DNA of 17,478 bases from Methanobrevibacter sp. (GCA_009784145.1 WRCI01000012.1:1-17478); one strand, 5' to 3'. Positions 1 to 7,766 are shown, counted from the first letter of the stretch. Notes: generated by a model not told the origin, from the letters alone. A program made the numbers and translations.

Positions 1-216
1 ATATATTCAAAAATATATTATATAATATATTAAAATTCTAAAAATACATACATAAATAGATTTTAAAATAAAATATAATCTAAAAACATGATTTATTAAT
101 TAAAAACAATAAAAAATTCTTAAAATAGATTTTAAAATAATATAAACAATTTACCAATTTTTATTAATATTATAAGTTTTTTTAATAAATACCTTTATAA
201 ACTCTGATTTCTAATA

Positions 217-247
217 TTACACTTGAAGTAAAAGATACACTTGAAGT
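217..247 (+). repeat. Two directly repeated mini-ORB-like boxes
   Basis: The 13-mers ttacacttgaagt (217-229) and atacacttgaagt (235-247) share 11 contiguous bases and lie in the same orientation 18 bp apart. They are nearly identical to the mini-ORB bound by Methanothermobacter Cdc6-1, which I recall as TTTACACTTGAAA. Elsewhere in this region they are the only places where several G and C residues cluster. I found no third copy on either strand of the upstream region. Confidence 0.7.
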
Positions 248-472
248 TTATAAATAATATAGAATTTTGAAATATAAATTTTAAAATTTTAAAATATAAA
301 TTTTAAATTATTATTGTAATAAATTAAGTATTTTAATTAAACACAATATACAAATCAATATAGAAATAATTTTTTATAATTATATATTATTATAATTTAT
401 AAAATTTTTTATAATATTATAATATAATTTTAAATCACAATACAAATTTAAATTTAATCATACTTATTAAAT

Positions 473-529
473 TATTTACTATTATAAAAGTTATTTACTA
501 TTTAAAGTTCTATTTACTAAGAAATACTT
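473..529 (+). repeat. Three 19-bp iterons upstream of orc1/cdc6
   Basis: The 9-mer tatttacta is perfectly repeated at 473-481, 492-500 and 511-519, at exact 19-bp intervals, so copies fall on nearly the same DNA face about two turns apart. The 10-bp spacers are only partly alike, which suggests selection on the 9-mer rather than simple recent duplication. The array ends about 40 bp before the orc1/cdc6 start and overlaps its expected promoter zone. Possible roles are initiator binding, autoregulation or duplex unwinding. Confidence 0.5.
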
Positions 530-571
530 ATTATTTTCACTATTTAATGATTTAACCATTAGGATGATTCA

Positions 572-1726
572 ATGCCAGCAAATATTTTTGAGGGGTTAGA
601 AAAAAAGGGGTCTGTTTTTAAAGACAAACAGTCTTTAGATCATAGATTTTTACCTGATAATCTACCACATAGGAGAGAACAAATTGAAGCAATAGCAACA
701 TACTGGCTAGATGCTTTAAAACATATAACTCCCTCAGATGTTACAATTTTTGGAAAAACTGGAACTGGAAAAACTGCAGCAGCTAAGTTTGCAATGAATC
801 AATTACAAGATTTTGCAGCTGATAAAGAAGTGAAAATTAGAACTGAATATATCAGATGTACAGATTACACTACAGAGTATCAAGTAATAGCTAGACTTTG
901 TCAACTAATGGGAAGAGATGTTCCTTATAGAGGATGGACAAAAGGTGAAGTAATAAATGCTTTTAGAGATGTTCTTAAAACACAAGTATATGGGAAAAGA
1001 ATAATTCTTATAGTAATTTTAGATGAAATAGATATTCTTCTTAAAAATGATGGAGACGGAATTCTTTATACTCTTACTAGAACTGACAATGTTTCAATTT
1101 TATCTATTAGTAATTATGTTGACTTTAAAAAATTCATTAAAAGTCGTGTTTTAAGTAGTTTTAGAGATAGAGAAATAGTTTTTCCACCTTATGGAGCTCA
1201 ACAACTTGTGGATATTTTGGGTGAAAGATCTGAATTAGCTTTTGAAGATAGTATTCTTGAAAGTGATGTTATTCCTTTGTGTGCAGCTATGGCAGCTAAA
1301 GAAGAAGGAGATGCTAGATATGCATTAGATCTTCTTAGAACCTCTGGAGAAATAGCTGATGAGAAAGAATCAAAAACAATCAAAGGTGAAATGGTTCGAG
1401 AAGCTAAAGACAAGATTGAACATAACAAAGTCACAGATCTTATATCTACACTTCCAACTCAACAACAAAGAGTTTTAGAGTCTATTTTAAAACTTACAAT
1501 AGAAAAAGAAGAAATTATTTCTGGAAAGTTATATGATACCTATAAAGAACTTGCAAAAGGAGATACAGTATCTTACAGAAGAATATTTGATTTTATAAAT
1601 GAACTTGAAATGCTTGGAATAATTTCAACCAATACTATTTCAAGAGGCAGAGGAAAAGGAAGAACAAATATAATTACTTTACAATGTGACAAAGGCATTT
1701 TAGAAGATGCTTTGTATTCTGTTTAA
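572..1726 (+). CDS. cdc6: Orc1/Cdc6 family replication initiator
   Basis: This is the archaeal replication initiator: an AAA+ ATPase that binds origin recognition boxes and helps load the MCM helicase. The 384 residues match the usual family length. Walker A is GKTGTGKT at 61-68, Walker B is ILDEID at 149-154, a sensor-1-like SISN is at 178-181, and a sensor-2 segment [10 protein letters not shown] is at 247-256 with its Arg at 249. Residues from about 290 to the end form the winged-helix DNA-binding domain, with an [10 protein letters not shown] stretch near 358-367. The ATG start has an upstream AGGATGA (561-567). The gene faces away from the A/T-rich putative origin, as expected for an origin-linked orc1/cdc6. 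The family is clear. Which paralogue it is (Cdc6-1 or Cdc6-2) is inferred from the linked boxes. Confidence 0.96.
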   Translation: MPANIFEGLEKKGSVFKDKQSLDHRFLPDNLPHRREQIEAIATYWLDALKHITPSDVTIFGKTGTGKTAAAKFAMNQLQDFAADKEVKIRTEYIRCTDYTTEYQVIARLCQLMGRDVPYRGWTKGEVINAFRDVLKTQVYGKRIILIVILDEIDILLKNDGDGILYTLTRTDNVSILSISNYVDFKKFIKSRVLSSFRDREIVFPPYGAQQLVDILGERSELAFEDSILESDVIPLCAAMAAKEEGDARYALDLLRTSGEIADEKESKTIKGEMVREAKDKIEHNKVTDLISTLPTQQQRVLESILKLTIEKEEIISGKLYDTYKELAKGDTVSYRRIFDFINELEMLGIISTNTISRGRGKGRTNIITLQCDKGILEDALYSV

Positions 1727-1734
1727 GTAAAATT

Positions 1735-1757
1735 ATTTTATTTTTTTTACTTTTTTT
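1735..1757 (+). terminator. Oligo-T terminator after orc1/cdc6
   Basis: Just past the stop codon the coding strand has two strong T runs, T8 at 1741-1748 and T7 at 1751-1757. This is the typical archaeal intrinsic termination signal and needs no hairpin. It suggests that cbiG, about 80 bp further on, has its own promoter. Confidence 0.6.
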
Positions 1758-1823
1758 AAATTATTAAAATAAAAATATCATTTATTTTTTTAATAAAATT
1801 TGTTTTTCTAATTAATATTAATA

Positions 1824-1829
1824 GAGTGA
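1824..1829 (+). promoter_or_regulatory. Ribosome binding site that decides the cbiG start
   Basis: GAGTGA ends five bases before the ATG at 1835. The competing GTG at 1826 lies inside this site, so it cannot use it. Confidence 0.55.
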
Positions 1830-1834
1830 ATTAT

Positions 1835-3025
1835 ATGAAAGTAGCTATTTTATCAGTAACAGAGAAAGGAAAAAAGCTTTCAAATAATTTAAAGCAATTA
1901 TTAGAAAAAGATCCTACAATAATAGATATCCACACTTTTCATAAAAATATTAAAAAAAATATAAACGATATTTTTAATGATATTCACAGTGATAATCTTA
2001 ATAATAATAATAATTTTAATAATGGGCTTAATGATAATCTAAGTAAGAACCATAATACTAATTTTGATGTTATTATTGGAATCATGGCTACTGGAATACT
2101 TATAAGAAGTATAGCTCTAAATATCCAAAGTAAAACAAGAGATCCTGCAATTATAGCCATGGATGAAAAAGGAAAATATACAATTAGCTTAGTTTCAGGT
2201 CATTTAGGTAGAGCTAATGAGATAACAGAGAAAATAGCTAAATTAACAAATTCAAAACCTGTAATAACAACAGCTACAGACATAAACAATAAAATAGGAA
2301 TTGATACATTAGTTAACAAGTATTATTGGGAAATTGACAATAAAAACAATATTTTAAACTTTAATAAAGCTATTTTAGAAGAAAAAAGAATAAATTTACT
2401 TATCAACAAAAAGAAGAATAAAAAAATAAAATATATTGATGATATAAAGAATTATTTAAAGAGTCAAAATCACAATACAGTTGAAATCATTGACCTGAAA
2501 AATGAAGAACTTTCAATAGAAAATAAATACCCGGAATTATCATCAGTAGATATTACTGAAATAAACAGGAATCCTAATAAAAATTTTGATCTTGTAGCTA
2601 CATTTCATAAACATAGACTATTTTTTAGAGAAAAGAATATGGTTCTTGGAATAGGTGCAAAAGCCAATGTTTCAAAAGAAAAAGTTATAAAAGCTATACA
2701 TGCCAGTGTAAAAAATTTAAACATACCTATTGAAAGAATTAATTCTATAGCTACAGCAGAAATAAAAGCCAATGAAGTGGGAATTTTAGAAGCAGTAAAA
2801 GAATTAAAAATACCTTTTAAAATAATCACCCTCAATGAAATAAAAGAATTTAATCATAGTGATATTTCATGTTCAAAACTAGTAGAAGAAAAATTTGGAA
2901 TCTCTGGAGTTTGTGAACCATCTGCATTAATAGGAGCTTGTGAAAACAAATACTCAAAGCCAAAATTGATTCATAAGAAGACAGCCATTGATGGAGTTAC
3001 AGTCGCAATAGCTATCTCTAGCTAA
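1835..3025 (+). CDS. cbiG: Cobalt-precorrin-5A hydrolase CbiG
   Basis: CbiG opens the delta-lactone of cobalt-precorrin-5A and releases acetaldehyde in the anaerobic (early cobalt) cobalamin pathway. Of the 396 residues, the N-terminal domain carries IGIMATGILIRSIAL (81-95) and AMDEKGKYTISLVSGHLGRANEI (108-130), both typical of CbiG. The C-terminal domain carries LGIGAKANVS (271-280), IKANEVGILEAVKELKIP (310-327) and GISGVCEPSALIGA (355-368), then a conserved KTAIDGVTVAIA end. I chose the ATG at 1835 over the GTG at 1826, because GAGTGA (1824-1829) is well placed as its ribosome site and the protein then begins MKVAILSV. Two oddities stand out. An Asn-rich insertion (about residues 53-76) precedes the first motif. 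The GIGC(R/K) segment I recall for the family is GIGAK here. The other cobalamin genes lie elsewhere in the window. Confidence 0.93.
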   Translation: MKVAILSVTEKGKKLSNNLKQLLEKDPTIIDIHTFHKNIKKNINDIFNDIHSDNLNNNNNFNNGLNDNLSKNHNTNFDVIIGIMATGILIRSIALNIQSKTRDPAIIAMDEKGKYTISLVSGHLGRANEITEKIAKLTNSKPVITTATDINNKIGIDTLVNKYYWEIDNKNNILNFNKAILEEKRINLLINKKKNKKIKYIDDIKNYLKSQNHNTVEIIDLKNEELSIENKYPELSSVDITEINRNPNKNFDLVATFHKHRLFFREKNMVLGIGAKANVSKEKVIKAIHASVKNLNIPIERINSIATAEIKANEVGILEAVKELKIPFKIITLNEIKEFNHSDISCSKLVEEKFGISGVCEPSALIGACENKYSKPKLIHKKTAIDGVTVAIAISS

Positions 3026-3186
3026 TATTCAGGATACATTAAAAAGGATTATAAAAAACTAATTTTAGTAATTTTTGATTAAAAAATCCAACAACCCCTA
3101 TAAGATACATTTGTTTGTATCATATGAGATATCTATCAATATAAAAATCATGAAAAATAAGTTATATAAAAATAAAAAATTATAAA
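3026..3186. other. Non-coding stretch after cbiG with a short inverted repeat
   Basis: No gene is visible. A perfect 6-bp inverted repeat (gataca, 3104-3109, and tgtatc, 3116-3121, with a 6-base loop) follows a locally C-rich patch (ccaacaacccc) that is unusual for this DNA. It may be part of the cbiG 3' end or a regulatory site. I cannot assign a function. Confidence 0.3.
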
Positions 3187-3299
3187 TTATTCAACATAAA
3201 ACCCTTCATCAAGCATATTATTCGCTTTTTAAACCCATTTAAATTCTTTATCAGTTAAAAATGGAAACTCTTCTCTTTTTAATTTTTTTTTCTTTCCAT
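3187..3299 (-). pseudogene. Decayed small minus-strand gene fragment
   Basis: A good ribosome site (GGGTGAT, about 3303-3309) precedes an ATG at 3299, but the frame stops after six codons (MERKKN). A run of nine A on the minus strand (3283-3291) lies at the break. Shifting one base there opens LKREEFPFLTDKEFKWV, then a TAA (3229-3231), then KANNMLDEGFYVE in the same frame up to a final stop at 3187. A real start with a homopolymer frameshift and an internal stop looks like a gene in decay. I do not recognise the family. It lies 76 bp downstream of another frameshifted gene on the same strand, so the two may have formed a pair. Confidence 0.4.
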
Positions 3300-3375
3300 A
3301 ATAATCACCCTTTAAAAAGAAAATGATTCTTTAACAAGGTATCAACCTATTCTATCTTAATATTTATTTTGTTGT

Positions 3376-3713
3376 TTATAACATATAAAATTTGAGGTCG
3401 AAATTGTTTTCTTTGAACATGATATTTATTTCTTTGACAATCTGTTTTTGATTTTTAGAAAAATATGGTCTATATAATTCATTCCCTAACTTTTTTTCTC
3501 TGAGTTTTTTCTCAGGAAACTTTGCTATTATTTTTTTAGTTTTATCAGGATATAAACTCTGAATTTCAATCTGTTTATCCTTCATGAATTTAATGTATTT
3601 ATTAGAAATATTTTCAAATTTTTCCTGATTTTTTTCCCATCAAAATTAACTCCTGTTTTAGCAAGATTAGCATCAAATGGAGATAATAATTCCTTTATTT
3701 CTTTTTTATTCAT
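3376..3713 (-). pseudogene. Frameshifted small gene of unknown function
   Basis: A minus-strand ATG at 3713 with GGAG seven bases upstream starts MNKKEIKELLSPFDANLAK... but the frame ends after 43 codons at 3582. The second half is open in the -1 frame and encodes KFMKDKQIEIQSLYPDKTKK through to NNFDLKFYML at 3376. The frames meet at A7 on the minus strand (3629-3635). Adding one A joins them into one Lys-rich protein of about 112 residues (...NFDGKKNQEKFENISNKYI...). The downstream half has an ATG at 3585 but no convincing ribosome site. So this is either a recent single-base deletion, a sequencing error, or slippage on the A7 tract. The product has no Cys cluster or membrane span. I do not recognise the family. 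Confidence 0.55.
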
Positions 3714-3746
3714 TTTTATACTCCATATTTTTAACAACTATCTAAC

Positions 3747-3767
3747 ATTTCTACAGATTGTAGAAAT
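3747..3767. promoter_or_regulatory. Perfect 9-bp inverted repeat, candidate operator
   Basis: atttctaca (3747-3755) and tgtagaaat (3759-3767) are perfect complements around a 3-base centre. The site lies 34 bp upstream of the minus-strand ATG at 3713, between a possible TATA-like stretch (about 3768-3777) and that start. It is also only 25 bp past the end of the gene at 3792-4817. It may be a repressor site for the frameshifted gene or a 3' hairpin of the upstream gene. Confidence 0.4.
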
Positions 3768-3784
3768 TATAACTAATCCTATCT

Positions 3785-3791
3785 AAAAAAA
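3785..3791 (-). terminator. T7 tract directly after the pilin-like gene
   Basis: On the minus strand, TTTTTTT follows the TAG stop of the 3792-4817 gene with no gap. This is a candidate oligo-T terminator, possibly helped by the palindrome 18 bp further on. Confidence 0.4.
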
Positions 3792-4817
3792 CTAATAACA
3801 AGCCATCATTACAAAATAACACACTTGTTCTTTAAAATAATCAATATTCAAGGTATCAATTTCAATATCATCATTAACTCCAACTAAAACACAATTAAAT
3901 TCATTTATTTTATCTTCACGAATTTTAAAATGAACATAAAATAGCATTGAATTTTCATTTTCAAAAATTTCAGAAAAATAATTATTCAAATTGATTTTTT
4001 CACTATCAATATTTTTAATATCTTCATCTCTTGATAGATTTTTTATATTATCCATTAGCCAATAATTACCCTTATTAATTGAATCATCATTAAAAAAGAA
4101 ATAATAATTATTATTTTCAAATTCATTCTTTGTAATTTTAAATTTTTTACAAACCCAAGAATAACCATTAGCATTTGAATGATTTAAGCTATTAATAGTT
4201 TCATGATTACACAATGTTCTATTATTATCAAAATTCTTAAAACTAAATTCATCACCATTATTAATAGAAACAATAGCCAAGTCCCGATAAAAATCACATT
4301 TTACAGTTCTATTAACCACAACAATATTAGAAACGCTTTCATTAGAGTAATTAATTAAATCACCAATAAAAATAGAATTAATACTACAACCAACAGGATA
4401 AAGACCAATAAAACTTTTAGCACGATTATTGAAGATTTTTTTCCCTATTAAATCCCCATAACTATTTTTTAATGTTTCTATTTTTCTAAAAGAAACTGTA
4501 TTTATAACTCCTTCATTCATTAAATTCTGGGTAGCTAATCCTGGAATAACTCCTTCAAAACTATACATATTTTCCCAATTAGGAGGAGATCCAGGGTTAT
4601 TTAATAAATTATCAACTGCAGTTTCAGTTAATCTTTCAAGTTCAGCCACTTCAAGTGGATTTAATACTTTTTCATTAGAATTATCAATGATATTAGCCAC
4701 TATTCCAATTACTATTACAAATAGAAGTAATGTTAATAAAAAATCAGTTGAAAACACTATTCCTCTAGAATCTGTAATTATTTCAGTGTTTTTATTAAAA
4801 TCATCTGTTTTTATCAT
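3792..4817 (-). CDS. Extracytoplasmic protein with a pilin-like N-terminus
   Basis: I do not recognise the family of this 341-residue protein. The N-terminus has a charged leader, then SRGIVFSTDFLLTLLLF (17-33) and one hydrophobic segment to about 45. A basic residue plus Gly, then a long hydrophobic helix with an acidic residue about five positions into it (Asp25), resembles a class III (prepilin-type) signal. Cleavage near Gly19 is inferred. The rest is hydrophilic and Asn-rich, with several possible N-glycosylation sites (NRT, NES) and Cys residues at about 144, 174, 203 and 219. It ends CYFVMMACY. The ATG at 4817 has GAAGGGA a few bases upstream. It lies downstream of the 5024-6013 gene on the same strand, with a tandem-repeat spacer between, so co-transcription is plausible. 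Alternative: a simple N-anchored surface protein. Confidence 0.6.
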   Translation of the reverse strand: MIKTDDFNKNTEIITDSRGIVFSTDFLLTLLLFVIVIGIVANIIDNSNEKVLNPLEVAELERLTETAVDNLLNNPGSPPNWENMYSFEGVIPGLATQNLMNEGVINTVSFRKIETLKNSYGDLIGKKIFNNRAKSFIGLYPVGCSINSIFIGDLINYSNESVSNIVVVNRTVKCDFYRDLAIVSINNGDEFSFKNFDNNRTLCNHETINSLNHSNANGYSWVCKKFKITKNEFENNNYYFFFNDDSINKGNYWLMDNIKNLSRDEDIKNIDSEKINLNNYFSEIFENENSMLFYVHFKIREDKINEFNCVLVGVNDDIEIDTLNIDYFKEQVCYFVMMACY

Positions 4818-4850
4818 AATTTTCCCTTCAGTGTTTTTTATAATTTTTTT

Positions 4851-4990
4851 ATTTTAGATATTTTTTCAGCTATTTTTTTATTTTAGATATTTTTTCAGCT
4901 ATTTTTTTATTTTAGGTACTTTTTCAGCTATTTTTTTATTTTAGGTACTTTTTTAATTATTTTTTATTTTTGGATATTTTTCTCAATAAT
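4851..4990 (-). repeat. 29-bp tandem repeat array in the spacer of the extracytoplasmic gene pair
   Basis: Units begin at 4851, 4880, 4909, 4938 and (28 bp later) 4966. On the minus strand each unit reads roughly agctgaaaaaatatctaaaat followed by an A run. The first three contain agctgaaaaa; the outer units are degenerate. In the direction of transcription the array lies in the 206-bp spacer before the gene at 4817, so it would be in the mRNA leader or intercistronic region. Confidence 0.8.
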
Positions 4991-5023
4991 TATTTAAAAA
5001 CAATTAGGTTCTGTTATTTTAGC

Positions 5024-6013
5024 TTAATTCATTCCATACTTAGCACCATGGGAGCTATCAAGAATAAGAATTTCATAAAATCCGTTTTCTTCATAAAAAA
5101 CAATAGTATCTCCAGGATAATTATCATAAAAAATAACATGGTCTGAACCACTAATTGAACTTTGATTTAGAGAAGACACAGCTTGTGGTACTATAAAGGT
5201 TTCAAGCCCATAATGAAAACAAGTTGCTTTACCTTCTAAACGGCATAGATAACAACCACCATCAGCACTTTCATGAAAATAACCATTATCAATACAATTT
5301 TTCATTCCATATTTATTTCCATGGTGTTCATAAGGATCAAAAGGACATTTTCTAATAAAAAGAGGGCTTGTTGCATTTTCGTAAACTTCAGGGTTTAAAA
5401 GGTTTTTTGAAGATAAATAATAACTAATGGCATCATTATAGTATATTTTAGTCCCATTTTCAAATAATGTAGGATGTTCTTTACACATTAAGAAAGGTAA
5501 AGGGTCTTTAAGCTCTTCAATAGAAATTTTAGTTTCAACTACATGATTATATTCAGATTTTCCTTTAGTTGCAGTAACAAGTGTTTTAACATTCAGATGA
5601 AAAGGATCTTCTCCATTATAAACACTTAAAACCTCACTTTTAAAGTTGACACCAGTATTTTTATAATAATCATTAGCTTTATCATTAAGTATAGTTTGTA
5701 AATTGTTTTTTATTTCATCAGCACTATTATGAGAAGAAATTTTATTTTTAATCACTTCATTAGCTAAATCTCTAATTGTATTTTTCCCAAAAATCCCTAT
5801 ATTTTTATTGTAGTCCTGCACAACATAGTTAAATTCATGTGAAGCTAGATTATCTGAATTTATCTGATTAGAATCAACAACAAAATTCATAAGTATAACT
5901 GCCATTATTATAAATGTAAAAACAAATAAAACAGCTAAACCTGTAAATATATTTCCATATTCTTCAACATTCAAATCTTTTTCTTCATGAATATTTTTTT
6001 TAAATATTTTCAT
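5024..6013 (-). CDS. Membrane-anchored extracytoplasmic protein with a Cys-rich region
   Basis: This 329-residue protein is of unrecognised family. A short basic cytoplasmic N-terminus is followed by one membrane helix at about 23-46 (FTGLAVLFVFTFIIMAVILMNF). A helical, polar region (about 50-125) comes next, then a mixed domain. The C-terminal half has six Cys: C177 (FLMCKEH), C223 (RKCPFDPYEHHG), C240, C254 and C257 (DGGCYLCRLEG), and C265 (ATCFHYG). His residues are close by. That pattern suggests disulphides or a metal site outside the cell. The ATG at 6013 has no clear ribosome site. A TATA-like sequence about 25 bp upstream suggests a leaderless or nearly leaderless mRNA. The gene is followed on the same strand by the pilin-like gene (3792-4817), so the two may work together at the cell surface as an inner-membrane and pseudopilin-like pair. 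No pilus ATPase or platform gene is in the window. Confidence 0.6.
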   Translation of the reverse strand: MKIFKKNIHEEKDLNVEEYGNIFTGLAVLFVFTFIIMAVILMNFVVDSNQINSDNLASHEFNYVVQDYNKNIGIFGKNTIRDLANEVIKNKISSHNSADEIKNNLQTILNDKANDYYKNTGVNFKSEVLSVYNGEDPFHLNVKTLVTATKGKSEYNHVVETKISIEELKDPLPFLMCKEHPTLFENGTKIYYNDAISYYLSSKNLLNPEVYENATSPLFIRKCPFDPYEHHGNKYGMKNCIDNGYFHESADGGCYLCRLEGKATCFHYGLETFIVPQAVSSLNQSSISGSDHVIFYDNYPGDTIVFYEENGFYEILILDSSHGAKYGMN

Positions 6014-6033
6014 AAACTTATTATTTCGGATTT

Positions 6034-6063
6034 AATATAAAAATGTTGCTTTAATAACGTTAT
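6034..6063 (-). promoter_or_regulatory. Candidate promoter of the 5024-6013 gene
   Basis: Minus-strand tttttatatt (complement of 6034-6043) is TATA-like and centred about 25 bp before the ATG at 6013. That would put the transcription start at or next to the start codon, in line with the missing ribosome site. A 10-bp palindrome, ataacgttat, lies just upstream at 6054-6063 and could be an operator. Confidence 0.35.
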
Positions 6064-6413
6064 ATTTTTTTGTTAATTGTTAATTTTTAAGATAAAACTG
6101 TTTTTCAGGATAAAACTGTTTTTTAAGATAAATTTATTTTTTAATTTAAAAATAGAATAAATTTTTAATTAAGAATATTTTTTCAATGTAAAGTATTTTT
6201 TCAAGTTTAGAATAAATTTTTGATTAAGAATATTTTTTAAATGTAAAATAAATTTTTAATTAGTAGTATCTTTCAATAATTTAATTTTAAAAGAAAATTT
6301 ATTAATAAAATTAATCTTTAAACATAGATTTTTTATTATTTAAATCGAAAAGTAAGTAAAATGAAAAATATAAAATATTTAAAAAATTCAGAATTTTAAT
6401 AAAAGTGAAAAAT
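6064..6413. repeat. Non-coding gap with 18-bp and 55-bp direct repeats
   Basis: There is no gene between the permease stop and the promoter of the next gene. Three 18-bp units (gataaaactgtttttcag, gataaaactgttttttaa, then the diverged gataaatttattttttaa) begin at 6091, 6109 and 6127. A second repeat, agaataaatttttaattaag, begins at 6154 and returns at 6209 (one mismatch). A shorter copy lies near 6246. Minus-strand T runs at about 6381-6412 could terminate the permease mRNA. Confidence 0.65.
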
Positions 6414-7766
6414 TTAAAAAATTAGGAATTCTAAGATAAAAATAGTTACAGAAACTAATATTAAAGAGGATAGTGAGTCAGTTATACTAGTAGAAACAGG
6501 AATAACAATATTGTCTGGGTTTAAGTTTTTTCTATAAGAGAATGCAGATATTAAGAATACAATTAACAGCATAATAGCAATTAGTATTAAGCCAGAGATT
6601 GTACTTATCCCAACAATACTTAAATACCCTAAACCATCCATATGTAAAATAACAGAAGATAGTTCAGCTAAAAGTCCAATGATTGGATATATTATTATAG
6701 CTAAAAAGATGATTATTGAAAAATTCCTAAGAGTTGCTTTTTCAGGTCGCAATGCTGAGCTTATTAAACCAGAATGAAGTGCAGATGAAAGTCTTGCACC
6801 TAAAATACTTACTAAATTTCCACTCTCCCCTGAAAAGAGAGGAACTAAAGTTAATAGGCTCGGATTTTTAAGCAAGGTTTCGATTGAACTATTTAAAAAT
6901 CCACCAGCTACAATACCTAAAAACGAACAAAGAAGAAGAACAGGTGTAGATTGTTTAAGAATTTTTTTCATCTCTCCACCAGATTTTATACCATAATAAA
7001 GACTTAGTAAAGAGATTGTTATAAAAAATATAAATATAATATATTTTAATATTGTACTTGATATTACTGAAATAATAATAGTAGATAGTATAATAGAAGG
7101 CAATGTAAATAAATCACCAAATGCAGCTATAATTGGAGTAGATATGTTATCAGGATCCCATCCATTTTCATAACTTTTAAGGGATATTAACATAGTAACT
7201 GGTAACATAATTACACTAGAAATTAGTCCAGCAAATATTGAAATTAATATAAAATCAACTAAACTAATACTTTCAAAACCAAATATTACACAGATTATTT
7301 TAGCTATAAAACCTAAAAGCATGGATAAAACTAAGGTTAATATAAGAGAAGATAGAATATTTTCAGAAAGGATTTTAGAACGTTTAAATTCAGGGGAAAG
7401 TAAACCAATATGGAGATTTGAACCAAGTCGTGAGCCAAGAGCTCCAAATATATTTCCTCTCATTCCTATAGCTCCAGGTATAATAACTAGTAGCCCAGGA
7501 AATGCAGTTAAAAAGTATTCCATTTTTCCTAATATTAGTCCAGCACACAAACCACCAATAGCACAAATTAAAAGACCCAACAACGATTCTCTAAGAACAG
7601 AGTTTGTTTCATTAAAAAAAGACTTAAATCTATGACCTACTCGGTAAGGGATAGAAAACAAATAGTTTATTTTTTTATAGACAAATATTACAGAATTTAC
7701 TATGAGTGATAGTATCATAGAGGATATTTGCCGAATCATCTTCAATAGAAGCTTTACTTTCTTCAC
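6414..7766 (-). CDS. Tandem MgtE-type divalent cation permease
   Basis: This is an integral membrane permease of the MgtE/SLC41 superfamily, in the group named in COGs as permease similar to cation transporters. Two homologous halves are visible. In numbering from the first GTG (7775), PGLLVIIPGAIGMRGNIFGALGSRL is at 93-117 with WDPDNISTPIIAAFGD at 206-221, and PSLLTLVPLFSGESGNLVSILGARL is at 305-329 with NPDNIVIPVSTSITDSL at 419-435. Each half has several hydrophobic helices. There is no CBS or N-domain as in bacterial MgtE. The start is uncertain: a longer frame begins with GTG at 7775, but that codon lies inside AGGTGAT (7771-7777). I therefore chose GTG 7766, which gives 450 residues beginning MKKVKLLLKM. 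The PhoU/TrkA-C gene lies upstream on the same strand and is a known neighbour of this family. Mg2+ is the likely but unproven substrate. Confidence 0.85.
   Translation of the reverse strand: MKKVKLLLKMIRQISSMILSLIVNSVIFVYKKINYLFSIPYRVGHRFKSFFNETNSVLRESLLGLLICAIGGLCAGLILGKMEYFLTAFPGLLVIIPGAIGMRGNIFGALGSRLGSNLHIGLLSPEFKRSKILSENILSSLILTLVLSMLLGFIAKIICVIFGFESISLVDFILISIFAGLISSVIMLPVTMLISLKSYENGWDPDNISTPIIAAFGDLFTLPSIILSTIIISVISSTILKYIIFIFFITISLLSLYYGIKSGGEMKKILKQSTPVLLLCSFLGIVAGGFLNSSIETLLKNPSLLTLVPLFSGESGNLVSILGARLSSALHSGLISSALRPEKATLRNFSIIIFLAIIIYPIIGLLAELSSVILHMDGLGYLSIVGISTISGLILIAIMLLIVFLISAFSYRKNLNPDNIVIPVSTSITDSLSSLILVSVTIFILEFLIF

Larger units (their letters stand above)
1..571. other. 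Candidate replication origin, gene-free AT-rich region upstream of orc1/cdc6
   Basis: There is no coding signal on either strand and nearly every base is A or T. Two origin-recognition-like boxes lie at 217-229 and 235-247, and a 19-bp iteron array at 473-529 sits next to the initiator gene. Between them, about 250-310 is a run of only A/T with repeated and self-complementary tracts (aaatataaattttaaaa, twice), a plausible unwinding element. An 18-bp direct repeat (aaatagattttaaaataa) occurs at 54-71 and 123-140. In Methanothermobacter and many other archaea the origin lies immediately upstream of orc1/cdc6. Origin function is inferred from that position and from the boxes. The left edge of the window may truncate the region. 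Confidence 0.65.

Noticed and set aside
1826..1834. Upstream GTG start for cbiG
   Set aside because: The GTG lies within the ribosome site used by ATG 1835, and the family usually begins right before the MKVAI-type strand.
4638..4656. ORB-like cacttcaagtg on the minus-strand gene
   Set aside because: It lies inside a coding sequence and matches the mini-ORB only in its central bases. It is probably chance.
4851..4990. Possible CRISPR repeats of 29 bp
   Set aside because: Units are directly adjacent without variable spacers and are almost only A and T.
7321..7635. 104-codon plus-strand open frame
   Set aside because: It is opposite the MgtE-like permease. The minus-strand product has conserved motifs on both sides, so this frame is a shadow.
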